Part shown: positions 31,680 through 41,028 of the stretch, one piece after another | Numbering within the stretch: the first letter of the stretch is position 1 | How the letters are laid out: each line of letters opens with the position of its first letter | NCBI GenBank assembly: GCA_951394045.1 | Contig: OX595996.1 | Coordinates: 992,001 to 1,056,000, forward strand | DNA: 64,000 nucleotides | Direction: 5' to 3' | Source: Nitzschia sp. DOCU1 | Taxonomy: Eukaryota; Bacillariophyta; Bacillariophyceae; Bacillariales; Bacillariaceae | Notes under the pieces: model-generated | What the model was told of the DNA's origin: nothing | Databases searched by the model: none | Seen by the model: only the letters and a program-made list of their open reading frames with translations | Program-made: the position numbers and the translations under genes

Positions 31680-31892
31680 TTATGTTGTCCTCCAAACTTC
31701 TTGTTGCTTGTTTCGATGATTTGAGGGTGTATCTCAGTACGACTTGTAGAAGAGGATATAAACTTGAGTGATCGATCCAACAACTATTCAACGACCATAT
31801 CTAGTTGAAAATGACCAAGGGCGTCTTCGTGTGCGCCTGCGAAGGTGCGGCGGGCGGCGGACATACATCATGGACTCTCTCTAGGTAATACT

Positions 31893-33404
31893 GTGACCGT
31901 ACCAGAAAAAAATAAGACCGTACATGAGACCCTGTAGACCTTAGTACAAAGTCTACGTAAACTGCCAAACACACTACGCGTCGACACCACATGTCGCGCA
32001 ACAACGCGTCAGTCGGCAGCATCGGAGCGCGGCGGGACATGTTGCATCGGATTTTCTGTGGAAGAGCCTGTCAACAAGGTGCTCTGGTGATGCTCAAATG
32101 CTGCGGCGTCGAACGACAATAATGGCGGTCCTATAAAACCTACTCCAGCTTCTCTCACCCCAAAGGCCTTGATAAGCGACGACGAGCTTGAAGAGCAGGC
32201 TGACGATCTCGAACGTGTACTTGACGACCTTCGCATGCTCATCTTTTCTTCTGATCCCAACAAGCTGTCGTCGAATTCCGCCAAACAAAACGACGAGGAC
32301 GCCACTTCCAACAAGCTCGGAAACACCTTTTACAAGAACTTTGCGAGACGCGGACTGTTCAAGGGCAAAGTCATCCGATTGCCGACCGAAGAGAGCCAGT
32401 AATATGGCATCGAGTACGTGGATGGCGACAAAGAGGGGCCTGACGAGCAGTTGGTCCAAGCTGATGAAACCAAGGATGCGTCGAAAGCTGGAGATGGCAA
32501 CCATCATCAAAGCAGCGAAAAGACGGTGGGACATTCTGGACGCCGCAAGTCCCCAATTTGTACCTACTAGTGGAAGGGAGTGCCCAGGATTTGCTTTTGG
32601 ACGAATCTGTCGGCAATAACAATCTCGAGTCCATGGCTCCCATGGAAGCCACCAATCAGGTCCCGGCCCATAATCGTCAGGCTCGCATTCGGGGTGTTGT
32701 CGTGCAAAAAGCGGATGGGTCTAGTCAAGAAATATCCGCTCGAGCCGTTGTTATAACCACAGGAACCTTTCTGAGAGGTGTCTTCATGATTGGCCATGAA
32801 CGATACAGCGGCGGGAGGCATTTACGAGATTCCGAACAAGTCCAACCACCTTCCGTCGGACTGGCCCAAACGCTAGCCAAGCACAATTTTGCCTTGGGAT
32901 GCCTCAAGACGGGGACGCCCGCGCAATGTAGAACTAGAGAAATGGTCAGGGAATATATCATTATTGCTTCTTCTTCCTTTCTGTGCTCTAGTAGTAGAGC
33001 AACTCCATAGCCATCGTTAGATCCGGCTTAGTAGTCTAATAGGCAGCTATGATACTATAAAATGGTCGTCCATGAATTCAATGAATGACGACGCTAAATA
33101 TGGTAGTATTTTACTTTTGCTAAGGTTCGGGGTTGAGAAGGAAGGATGCCGAGCTAACGCATAGTCACAACTCTTCTTTTAGCTACTGGGTCTCATTTTT
33201 AGGAGTGTAGCGCTTTTTTCTCGTGGTAGGGTCTCATTTCCATCAATATTTATACGACTGCAAATGAGAACCTCGTTGCATTTTCATACTCCCGCTCGCC
33301 TTATCCTATGGGTCAAATACTCCAATGTTGGATGGGGTATGATGACGTAGACTGCGTGGCCGGGCTACCAGAAAATACGATCCCGGTCTCATTTTACCCA
33401 TAAT
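31893..33404. repeat. 1512-bp tandem duplication, unit 1
   Basis: Begins GTGACCGTACCAG and ends at ...ACCCATAAT; the next unit follows immediately at 33405 with the same start. By eye the units differ at only about one base (CTGTAGACC versus CTGTAGCCC), so the duplication is very recent or an assembly duplication. It carries gene debris (Tudor-like piece, MnmG piece) and four dispersed GGTCTCAT motifs. Unit 1 is uninterrupted. Confidence 0.88.
32169..33010 (+). pseudogene. mnmG: Tudor-like plus MnmG/MTO1 gene fragments (unit 1)
   Basis: Two unrelated gene pieces lie side by side. 32169-32470 encodes acidic sequence then NFARRGLFKGKVIRLPTEESQ, a TAA stop, and YGIEYVDGDKE, the strand pattern of a Tudor-like domain broken by one stop. 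About 32549-32940 reads SPNLYLLVEGSAQDLLLDE...RIRGVVVQKADG...AVVITTGTFLRGVFMIG...YSGGRH...LGCLKTGTP, which matches roughly 90-110 residues from the FAD-binding domain of the tRNA U34 modification enzyme MnmG (GidA; mitochondrial MTO1). The dinucleotide-binding N-terminus and the C-terminal half are missing and the frame ends soon after. It looks like a captured gene fragment and is not functional as MnmG. Confidence 0.78.
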
Positions 33405-34743
33405 GTGACCGTACCAGAAAAAAATAAGACCGTACATGAGACCCTGTAGCCCTTAGTACAAAGTCTACGTAAACTGCCAAACACACTACGCGTCGACACC
33501 ACATGTCGCGCAACAACGCGTCAGTCGGCAGCATCGGAGCGCGGCGGGACATGTTGCATCGGATTTTCTGTGGAAGAGCCTGTCAACAAGGTGCTCTGGT
33601 GATGCTCAAATGCTGCGGCGTCGAACGACAATAATGGCGGTCCTATAAAACCTACTCCAGCTTCTCTCACCCCAAAGGCCTTGATAAGCGACGACGAGCT
33701 TGAAGAGCAGGCTGACGATCTCGAACGTGTACTTGACGACCTTCGCATGCTCATCTTTTCTTCTGATCCCAACAAGCTGTCGTCGAATTCCGCCAAACAA
33801 AACGACGAGGACGCCACTTCCAACAAGCTCGGAAACACCTTTTACAAGAACTTTGCGAGACGCGGACTGTTCAAGGGCAAAGTCATCCGATTGCCGACCG
33901 AAGAGAGCCAGTAATATGGCATCGAGTACGTGGATGGCGACAAAGAGGGGCCTGACGAGCAGTTGGTCCAAGCTGATGAAACCAAGGATGCGTCGAAAGC
34001 TGGAGATGGCAACCATCATCAAAGCAGCGAAAAGACGGTGGGACATTCTGGACGCCGCAAGTCCCCAATTTGTACCTACTAGTGGAAGGGAGTGCCCAGG
34101 ATTTGCTTTTGGACGAATCTGTCGGCAATAACAATCTCGAGTCCATGGCTCCCATGGAAGCCACCAATCAGGTCCCGGCCCATAATCGTCAGGCTCGCAT
34201 TCGGGGTGTTGTCGTGCAAAAAGCGGATGGGTCTAGTCAAGAAATATCCGCTCGAGCCGTTGTTATAACCACAGGAACCTTTCTGAGAGGTGTCTTCATG
34301 ATTGGCCATGAACGATACAGCGGCGGGAGGCATTTACGAGATTCCGAACAAGTCCAACCACCTTCCGTCGGACTGGCCCAAACGCTAGCCAAGCACAATT
34401 TTGCCTTGGGATGCCTCAAGACGGGGACGCCCGCGCAATGTAGAACTAGAGAAATGGTCAGGGAATATATCATTATTGCTTCTTCTTCCTTTCTGTGCTC
34501 TAGTAGTAGAGCAACTCCATAGCCATCGTTAGATCCGGCTTAGTAGTCTAATAGGCAGCTATGATACTATAAAATGGTCGTCCATGAATTCAATGAATGA
34601 CGACGCTAAATATGGTAGTATTTTACTTTTGCTAAGGTTCGGGGTTGAGAAGGAAGGATGCCGAGCTAACGCATAGTCACAACTCTTCTTTTAGCTACTG
34701 GGTCTCATTTTTAGGAGTGTAGCGCTTTTTTCTCGTGGTAGGG
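33405..34743. repeat. Tandem duplication, unit 2 (interrupted)
   Basis: Second copy of 31893-33404, offset exactly 1512 bp. It is split by the copia element after ...CTCGTGGTAGGG. The remainder, starting GTAGGGTCTCATTTCC, resumes at 41029 and ends near 41207. The host sequence at the insertion point is preserved uninterrupted in unit 1 around 33227. Confidence 0.88.
33681..34522 (+). pseudogene. mnmG: Tudor-like plus MnmG/MTO1 gene fragments (unit 2)
   Basis: Base-for-base copy of the fragment pair in unit 1, with the same stop in the Tudor-like piece and the same truncated MnmG piece (about 34061-34452). The shared lesions show the debris was already broken before the tandem duplication. 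Confidence 0.78.
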
Positions 34744-35055
34744 TGTTGAAATCTACGATGACCGGTACTGGCTAATCGTAAAAAGAGCTCAAATAACTTG
34801 TGGTTGTGTTGCAGTGTGTTGATTCTGAAACTTATGAGCACTAACAGTGCGTAAACTAAATGTATGCTGTCGAGATAGACAGCTGATGTACTCTGATTTG
34901 TATCGTACTTAGTGCCATCTCCATGCCTTCTCCTCGTTGGAGTCAGCACGTGGCTGTTCGGGAGTGAACGTTGCACTTCCCTATACGATTGCGTCATCAC
35001 GCTGATGACGTCGTGAAGAGCGATCCTTGACCACCAGATTTACCGTATTTGAACA
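34744..35055 (-). repeat. Copia 3' LTR
   Basis: 312 bp, TGTT...AACA ends, matching 40717-41028. Contains the palindrome GACGTC within TGATGACGTCG (35003-35013), a CRE-like bZIP site, and a CACGTG. Confidence 0.93.
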
Positions 35056-35064
35056 CTCCCTCTC
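35056..35064 (-). promoter_or_regulatory. Copia polypurine tract
   Basis: On the element's sense strand the sequence GAGAGGGAG directly precedes the 3' LTR, the expected position of the plus-strand primer. Confidence 0.7.
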
Positions 35065-35085
35065 AAGGATTGACTCGAGCGAGTG

Positions 35086-38000
35086 TTACCATCCCATGAT
35101 GACCTGTCTGTGTTTGACGAAGAGATCCTCGCTTAATGCTTTGGTCAGGATATCGGCAGGTTGATCTTCGGATCGGATATGATGTATCTCGATGTCGCCT
35201 CTCTCCACATAGTCGTAGAAGTGAAATAGACGATTGTTGATATGCTTTGTTCTTGGTCTTGCTTTGGGAGTACGGGCGATCTCAATGGCGCCCATGTTGT
35301 CTTCGTAGACGTTGCAAGTGATGTGTGCCTTGTCGAAGTGCACATTGAATCCGAGTCCTTGCATCTCCCTCAGAAGCTCAATGATCGGTATAGCCTCTCG
35401 CAAAGCGTACGAGAGTCCTGTGATCTCCGATTCGCAGCTAGACAGAGCGATCTCTTGCTGTAGCTGTGATTTCCATGTGACTGGCACTCCTGCGTAGCAG
35501 ATGATGTAGCCGTGTCTGGAGCGAGCAGTGTCCTTGTCGAATCCTGCCAGTTCCTTGTCCCAGTTCCCCGCGAAGTCGGCGTCGACGAATACCTCCAATC
35601 CCTTCGAAGGATCTGCCTTGAAGATTATTCCTTTGTCTCGTGTGCCGAGCAGGTAACGTGTGATCCAGCGTATTGCATCGCCGTGTTCTTTCTTTGGGTC
35701 GATGGAGAACCGTGCACACTGGTGCACTGCGTATGCGATGTCTGGCCTTGATCCGCGCTCGACGTAGTTGAGCTTGCCGATGACACTCCTGTAGTGGAAC
35801 GAGTCGTCGTGTGGTGTGGAGCTCAGGTGACGTGACAGTAGCCTGCTGGACGCCATGGGGATGTCCTTGGTTCGTACATTGTCATACTGCATGCGTAGGT
35901 CCGATATCACCTGTTCGATTAGCTTGGGTTGCGTCAGGTGTATCGTTCCGTCTTCTTTCCGATCGATGTTGACTCCGAGAAAGTCCGTGAGATCTCCCTC
36001 AATGGTAATGTTGAGGTTTGCGTCTCTCATTTCCTGTATCGTTCGCTCGATCTCTGCCTGGTCAGGACCGGCTAAGATTGAGTCGTCGGTGTAGAGGACG
36101 TAGATCATGTTGCCCTTGTAGAATACACACTCGTCGTGCTTGGACACCACGAAATGGCACTTGTCGATGAGCCGTTTCCTCAGATATTGATACCATATAC
36201 GAGAGGCGCTTTTTCCCCCATAGGGGTTGCGGTTGACTCGTAGACAATACTTGCTTGGGTCGTCAACGCCGTCGAGGGTGAATCCCTTTGGTAGCTTCAT
36301 GTAGAGGTCCCTGTCTGCTGGCGCGTGTGGGTACGCGAGCACGTAGTCGAGTTGGACCGTTCGCCAATTGAAGAGTAGAACCAGCGCCAGCAGTAGCCTT
36401 ATCGAGGGCCATCCGGCAACCGGAGCATACGTCTGATCGTAGTGCTCGCCGTGTCGCATTCGAGAACCGTCGATATTGCATCGTGCCTTGTATTTCTTGA
36501 TTGCGCCCGTCCTTATGTCGCGCTTGCGGCGCAGTTGCCACACTGCAGGTAGCACGGTAGTCCCCGTTGGTATGTCGGTGAGTAACATGATGGTGTAGAC
36601 TCCCATGTCGACCTGTTGCTTGATCTCCAGTTCCATTGCTTCGCCGAACTGTTCCCAGTCGCTCTCCCTCTGAGCCTCGTGAAGATACAGAGTGTCGGGG
36701 TCTGCATTGGCTTTGTAGGCATAGAGTGGGTTCAGGTCCTCGTTGATGGACCTGCCGTCGCTTGGGAACATCGCCTGGAAGGAGAACACTTCGCCAGGAA
36801 CATCACTTTGCGTAGTGAGTTCCGCTGTCATTGCTTCTATCAGTCGTTGCGCAGGTTGCACGCGTCTCTGCGATCGCCTGGTGGCCGTACCAGATTCTGA
36901 TTGCATTCGTGGAGACTGGTGTTGTTGTGTAGATGGCTGTTGTTTGCCATTCCCGGGTGTGTTCCCTTCTGTAACGGTGGGAGAACCGCTGTCCCTGTCT
37001 GTCTTCGGGGACATGTCGACTGTGCGTGGTTCAGGTGGTGCCACGTAGGCTCCCTCTGGAACTTGGGTGCCCTCTCTTGTCTGAGAGTTTTGTGTAGTGA
37101 CCTGTTTTCTTTTCGAAGCTGTGGTTGTCGCATTGCCCTGCTTGGGTGCTGTCACATTCGCTTGTGACTGCTGAACAAACCCCGCCTTGATTTGCCATAG
37201 CGATTGTTGTGTGCTAGCACTCTCCACCGACTGGTAGAGTTGTGCTATGGTGTCAAACATTGTGTCCATCTTGATGTGGAACTGTGGAGACACAAGTCCC
37301 GTCTTGATGTCCAGCACCAGCGCAATAGAACGAGAGTGGTGTGGTGATCGTCCCAGGTACACCCCAACCCTCGCTCTACTGACCCACTTGTGGAGCGGTT
37401 TGTTCTGTTGCAAGTTCCTGTCCAACACGTACACTGGACAACCGAAGTGTTGCCAGCGCTTGGCGTTGGTGGAGACCTTCGTACTGTAGAAGAGCTCCGC
37501 TGGGGAGCGGTAGTCAGGTTTGTCGGCCAGATTGGGTGTCGCGTTGTTTGCATCGTTCGCAATTCGGAGGGCGTATGGCCAGAGGTTCGCCGAGATCTCC
37601 TGTGGCCATTGTCGTTTTGCGTAGGTCAGTTGTGTGCGCGTCAGCTCTTGTAGTCGTCTGATTCGAGCTTCCGCCTGTCCGTTCTGGTGATGCGCGTTGA
37701 CTCCCGCGAATGAGAGACCTTGCTCGCATTTGTGGCAGTCAAGCACCCATTTGTTGGCCTTGAAAATTCCATTGTCGGCATGATAATGTTGGACTCTGAA
37801 ACCGTTTTGCTGGCACAGACGTTCGAATGCATGCTTGCCCTCGATCGTCTCGTCAGCACTAGCGGTCTTCTGCAGGTAGACGTAGCCGAACGATGAGTAG
37901 CTGTCCACGTAGACAGTTGCATACACGTATCGCTTCGTCGTCAAGATACCTGTCATCTGCGCGATGAACCCCGGTGTTGGGGACTTCATTTGGTCGACCG

Positions 38001-39300
38001 AGACCACTTCACCCGGTTTTGTTGGTAAGTAAGCTTCGTCCTTGTTGATTGGTGCCTTCTGCCTCCACTGACGCTTTGTTGCTTTACCGAACATGCAGGC
38101 TGCACATACGGGAACGCGACATTTGGCCAGTCGCCTTGGGATGATGGAGTATCGCGCCATGATCTGTAGTTTCCGAAAGGATACATGGGCGAAGCGCAGA
38201 TGGTAAGTCAGTAATTCGGTCTCGAGCTTCCTTTCCTCTCTCTCAACCTCTGTTTCATCCACTATCCTCGCAGGATTGGCAGGTGGAGCAGGCGTTGGTC
38301 CGAGTAAGTTTTCTGTGTCGTCGCGTATGTTGTTGTTAACGTCGTCGCTAACATTATCGTTGCCTATATTCGAGAAATCCGCAGGATCGTCATCTTCATC
38401 GTCGGAGATAACCTGTGCATCGAATGCCAGGACGTCGTCGCCGTCATCGTCGAATCCTGCCTCCGCACAAAACGCCGCAAACTTGGAGTATCCGGGGGCG
38501 GTCCGACACGTCGCCACGTTGGTGACCGGATCGAGTGGGATCGTTTTGGTGAAGTCTTTGGAGCTGAGGATGACGCGGTCGTGTGTGGTTGTCGATTGGG
38601 CTGGGCCGCGATGTTGTCTTTTCATTTGTTGGGCCCAATGTTGTGGGCTGAAGAGGCGTATTCCGCATCCAGGTACGTAGTAGGAATCGTGCAGAGTGAA
38701 GTCGTGCACGTCGCCGCCGTCGGCTTCTAACCTTACTTTTGCTGTTCCTGTTGACACATTCGTGGCCTTGGCTCCCATGAACCCGTTCACGATCCGATTT
38801 GTTGGCTGTAGTTCACCGGGGAAGTCCTCGATGAACCCCGATAGGTAAGCCGTCGCGCGATTGTCGATCCCAAGGGTTGTCGAGTCTGTATCGATCACTG
38901 CTAACCGTTCTCCTTTGTTCGTCATCGTCTCCATTGCCAATAGGACTTGCCAGACTTGTAGTGTTCGCGGCGCTGCAAAGTTGATGCTGCCGCAGACGTG
39001 ACATTGTAGCGGCATGTCGTTGCGTCGGTACTTGCTGGCGATGTCCCGTCGTCGCCTCACTTCCTTGTTTTGTTGACTGTGCTTCATTCGCAGCCTAAAA
39101 CTAGTCCAAATCGCGATTTTCCAGGCTCGTAGATATGCTAAATAGCGAGTTAACTTAGCCCGAAAGCGTTGCTTCTTAGGATAGTAGTAGTAGCAGCTGT
39201 CGGCATAGACCGTCACCCATATGTAGATTATCAAGTACGCCAGGCCAATGTATGTCCATACGGCCAGGGTATCTTGTAACCTCGTCGGCAGATTGAGGAA
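35086..39300 (-). CDS. Copia Pol polyprotein
   Basis: An open frame of about 1400 codons to the stop at 35086, in the same frame as gag and separated from it by one TGA (39301-39303). The first ATG of the pol frame is near 39087. Domains in order: protease-like segment with LGIDNRATAYLSG (D-N-R instead of the usual D-S/T-G); integrase zinc motif (YHLRFAHVS, then CAAC), catalytic D (SVDQM), D (YHADNGIF) and E (QNGQAEARIRRLQ); reverse transcriptase (AVWQLRRKRD, QLDYVLAYPHAPAD, VLYTDDSILAG); RNase H (VFVDADFAGNWD, LSSCESEITGLS, HIRSEDQPADILTKAL). No frameshift or internal stop is seen. It copies and inserts the element. Confidence 0.92.
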   Translation of the reverse strand, partial: FLNLPTRLQDTLAVWTYIGLAYLIIYIWVTVYADSCYYYYPKKQRFRAKLTRYLAYLRAWKIAIWTSFRLRMKHSQQNKEVRRRRDIASKYRRNDMPLQCHVCGSINFAAPRTLQVWQVLLAMETMTNKGERLAVIDTDSTTLGIDNRATAYLSGFIEDFPGELQPTNRIVNGFMGAKATNVSTGTAKVRLEADGGDVHDFTLHDSYYVPGCGIRLFSPQHWAQQMKRQHRGPAQSTTTHDRVILSSKDFTKTIPLDPVTNVATCRTAPGYSKFAAFCAEAGFDDDGDDVLAFDAQVISDDEDDDPADFSNIGNDNVSDDVNNNIRDDTENLLGPTPAPPANPARIVDETEVEREERKLETELLTYHLRFAHVSFRKLQIMARYSIIPRRLAKCRVPVCAACMFGKATKRQWRQKAPINKDEAYLPTKPGEVVSVDQMKSPTPGFIAQMTGILTTKRYVYATVYVDSYSSFGYVYLQKTASADETIEGKHAFERLCQQNGFRVQHYHADNGIFKANKWVLDCHKCEQGLSFAGVNAHHQNGQAEARIRRLQELTRTQLTYAKRQWPQEISANLWPYALRIANDANNATPNLADKPDYRSPAELFYSTKVSTNAKRWQHFGCPVYVLDRNLQQNKPLHKWVSRARVGVYLGRSPHHSRSIALVLDIKTGLVSPQFHIKMDTMFDTIAQLYQSVESASTQQSLWQIKAGFVQQSQANVTAPKQGNATTTASKRKQVTTQNSQTREGTQVPEGAYVAPPEPRTVDMSPKTDRDSGSPTVTEGNTPGNGKQQPSTQQHQSPRMQSESGTATRRSQRRVQPAQRLIEAMTAELTTQSDVPGEVFSFQAMFPSDGRSINEDLNPLYAYKANADPDTLYLHEAQRESDWEQFGEAMELEIKQQVDMGVYTIMLLTDIPTGTTVLPAVWQLRRKRDIRTGAIKKYKARCNIDGSRMRHGEHYDQTYAPVAGWPSIRLLLALVLLFNWRTVQLDYVLAYPHAPADRDLYMKLPKGFTLDGVDDPSKYCLRVNRNPYGGKSASRIWYQYLRKRLIDKCHFVVSKHDECVFYKGNMIYVLYTDDSILAGPDQAEIERTIQEMRDANLNITIEGDLTDFLGVNIDRKEDGTIHLTQPKLIEQVISDLRMQYDNVRTKDIPMASSRLLSRHLSSTPHDDSFHYRSVIGKLNYVERGSRPDIAYAVHQCARFSIDPKKEHGDAIRWITRYLLGTRDKGIIFKADPSKGLEVFVDADFAGNWDKELAGFDKDTARSRHGYIICYAGVPVTWKSQLQQEIALSSCESEITGLSYALREAIPIIELLREMQGLGFNVHFDKAHITCNVYEDNMGAIEIARTPKARPRTKHINNRLFHFYDYVERGDIEIHHIRSEDQPADILTKALSEDLFVKHRQVIMGW

Positions 39301-40659
39301 TCACTCCTCAGTTTCTTCGGCGATATCGGCGAGAGCAGTCATTGCTTTTGCAAACTTCGACTCTTGTTTAGTCGTTGTAGTCGGCGTTGCTGGTTTCGAA
39401 GTTGTCGCGTTGCCTCCATCCTTTCCCTTTCCCAATCCTTTCTTCTCGCACTTGTCGGTCGAATGGCGGCACCACTTTTGATGATTGGCGCAGAACCACC
39501 ATTGCTTGCCATCGACTGTCTTGTTTGTGGGTTCCCCAGCTTTGGGTTTGACGGACACCCACGCAGGCATGTCGGACTTCTTCTTCTTGTTGTTGCCTTT
39601 GGCCTTGCCGGCTTTGTTGTCATTGCTTTCAGTCGTTCTAGACTTGCCGGCAGTTCTCTGTTGACCTTGGAGTCGTTTCAGAGTGGCCTCGAGCACCATA
39701 ATCTTTTCTTCTTCCGAAGATGGTGCGTTCCACTGGTTCTTTTCGACTAGCACCTCGTACTTGTTTTTGGCCAATGCCATGAGAGTGCTTGGAGTGATCG
39801 CCGTGGTTCCATCCTCGTATTCCTCTTCTTTCTTCTCGATGTAGGCAATGAATCGTTTGTCGCTTGCGGCGTGATAGCCTTTGAACAAATTTACCAAAAG
39901 GTCGTTTGTGATCTCGCCTCGCGCGGCTAAAGCATCCACAAGTCCTTTTACGTACAGATTCAGCTTGCCTATGTCGTTGCCTATGGTAGGTAGGTAGGTA
40001 TCCAGAGAGGAGAGTTGAGTCCTGATGTGTGCGGTTGTTGCGTTCGTGTCGATGCTTGATTCCCGTATGACCACTTTGAGTAGGAGAATTCCCACGCCCT
40101 TGTTGCTGACAGTGTACTCGTCCTTGTATGCTGCTATCTTGTTGCGACCCGATGCATTTAAGCTGTTCATGATGCAGTTGTACGCTTGCACGGAGTCTTG
40201 AGCAGCTCGATTCTGAGCGTTGACGTAGACTTGTGCACACTGATGCAGGTAGTCGAGGGTGTACTCTCCGTAGTGATTGAGGAAATTGGATGCTGGTCCG
40301 ATTGGATTGTTGGGATCTTCAGGGATTGCTAGGAAGGAGTCGTCCCATCCGTTGATAGCTGCTCGTCCGCCTTTCCTGTTGAGGAAATCCTTCATTCGTT
40401 CGGGAGAGCAGTCGAAGCCTTCTTCGTCGGATGAGTACATTGAGGAAGTTGCGGATGACCAAATCTTCATTCCCTCGGATGTCGTGTAGTCAAGCACATT
40501 CGCATGTGCGAGAGCTGGCGTGAGTGCAAACGTTGGCGCAGCGATGTTTTGCTGAGCTGGCGGCCCCGCTGGGGGGACCGCTGGTGGCACGACCGGAGGC
40601 GGTACTATCGGTGGTATCATTGGTGGAACCACTGGAGGAACCTGAAGGTTGGCGGCCAT
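39301..40659 (-). CDS. Copia Gag protein
   Basis: 452 residues from ATG 40659. A Pro-rich start (PPVVPPMIPPIVPPPVVPP), a helical capsid-like middle, and a C-terminal basic region with a Cys/His knuckle-like motif (WFCANHQKWCRHSTDKC) before a Lys/Thr-rich end, as in diatom copia Gag proteins. It packages the element RNA. The stop TGA at 39301-39303 is followed by further in-frame codons leading directly into pol. Confidence 0.88.
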   Translation of the reverse strand: MAANLQVPPVVPPMIPPIVPPPVVPPAVPPAGPPAQQNIAAPTFALTPALAHANVLDYTTSEGMKIWSSATSSMYSSDEEGFDCSPERMKDFLNRKGGRAAINGWDDSFLAIPEDPNNPIGPASNFLNHYGEYTLDYLHQCAQVYVNAQNRAAQDSVQAYNCIMNSLNASGRNKIAAYKDEYTVSNKGVGILLLKVVIRESSIDTNATTAHIRTQLSSLDTYLPTIGNDIGKLNLYVKGLVDALAARGEITNDLLVNLFKGYHAASDKRFIAYIEKKEEEYEDGTTAITPSTLMALAKNKYEVLVEKNQWNAPSSEEEKIMVLEATLKRLQGQQRTAGKSRTTESNDNKAGKAKGNNKKKKSDMPAWVSVKPKAGEPTNKTVDGKQWWFCANHQKWCRHSTDKCEKKGLGKGKDGGNATTSKPATPTTTTKQESKFAKAMTALADIAEETEE

Positions 40660-40702
40660 TGTAGCTGATGATTAACTGTTGAAGAACTTGTATGTCTCTT
40701 AT

Positions 40703-40716
40703 GCGCAGAGGAAGCG
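40703..40716 (-). promoter_or_regulatory. Copia primer-binding site
   Basis: Immediately inside the 5' LTR. The plus strand reads GCGCAGAGGAAGCG, which equals the D-arm region of eukaryotic initiator-methionine tRNAs (GCGCAGnGGAAGCG). The element RNA would therefore pair with an internal part of tRNA-iMet, pointing to priming by a tRNA fragment, as known for Drosophila copia. Confidence 0.6.
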
Positions 40717-41028
40717 TGTTGAAATCTACGATGACCGGTACTGGCTAATCGTAAAAAGAGCTCAAATAACTTGTGGTTGTGTTGCAGTGTGTTGATTCTG
40801 AAACTTATGAGCACTAACAGTGCGTAAACTAAATGTATGCTGTCGAGATAGACAGCTGATGTACTCTGATTTGTATCGTACTTAGTGCCATCTCCATGCC
40901 TTCTCCTCGTTGGAGTCAGCACGTGGCTGTTCGGGAGTGAACGTTGCACTTCCCTATACGATTGCGTCATCACGCTGATGACGTCGTGAAGAGCGATCCT
41001 TGACCACCAGATTTACCGTATTTGAACA
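40717..41028 (-). repeat. Copia 5' LTR (promoter LTR)
   Basis: Matches 34744-35055. As the upstream LTR of a minus-strand element it should carry the promoter. The CRE-like TGACGTC is at 40979-40985, close to the outer end. Confidence 0.93.

Larger units (their letters stand above)
34744..41028 (-). mobile_element. Ty1/copia LTR retrotransposon, apparently intact
   Basis: A 6285-bp element on the minus strand: 5' LTR 40717-41028, PBS, gag, pol (protease, integrase, reverse transcriptase, RNase H in copia order), polypurine tract, 3' LTR 34744-35055. The LTRs are both 312 bp and I find no difference between them. GTAGGG flanks both sides (34738-34743, 41029-41034): a 6-bp target duplication, or 5 bp if one G belongs to the element. 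Long ORFs and matching LTRs indicate a very young insertion that may still be mobile. It resembles diatom CoDi-type copia elements. Confidence 0.93.

Noticed and set aside
32094..32534. 146-codon minus-strand frame in each tandem unit (also 33606-34046)
   Set aside because: Antisense shadow of the Tudor-like/MnmG debris; its conservation between units only reflects the recent duplication.
31893..33404. Terminal inverted repeats for the 1512-bp unit based on GGTCTCAT/ATGAGACC motifs
   Set aside because: The motifs occur in both orientations, but the flanking bases do not extend into a convincing inverted repeat at the unit ends.
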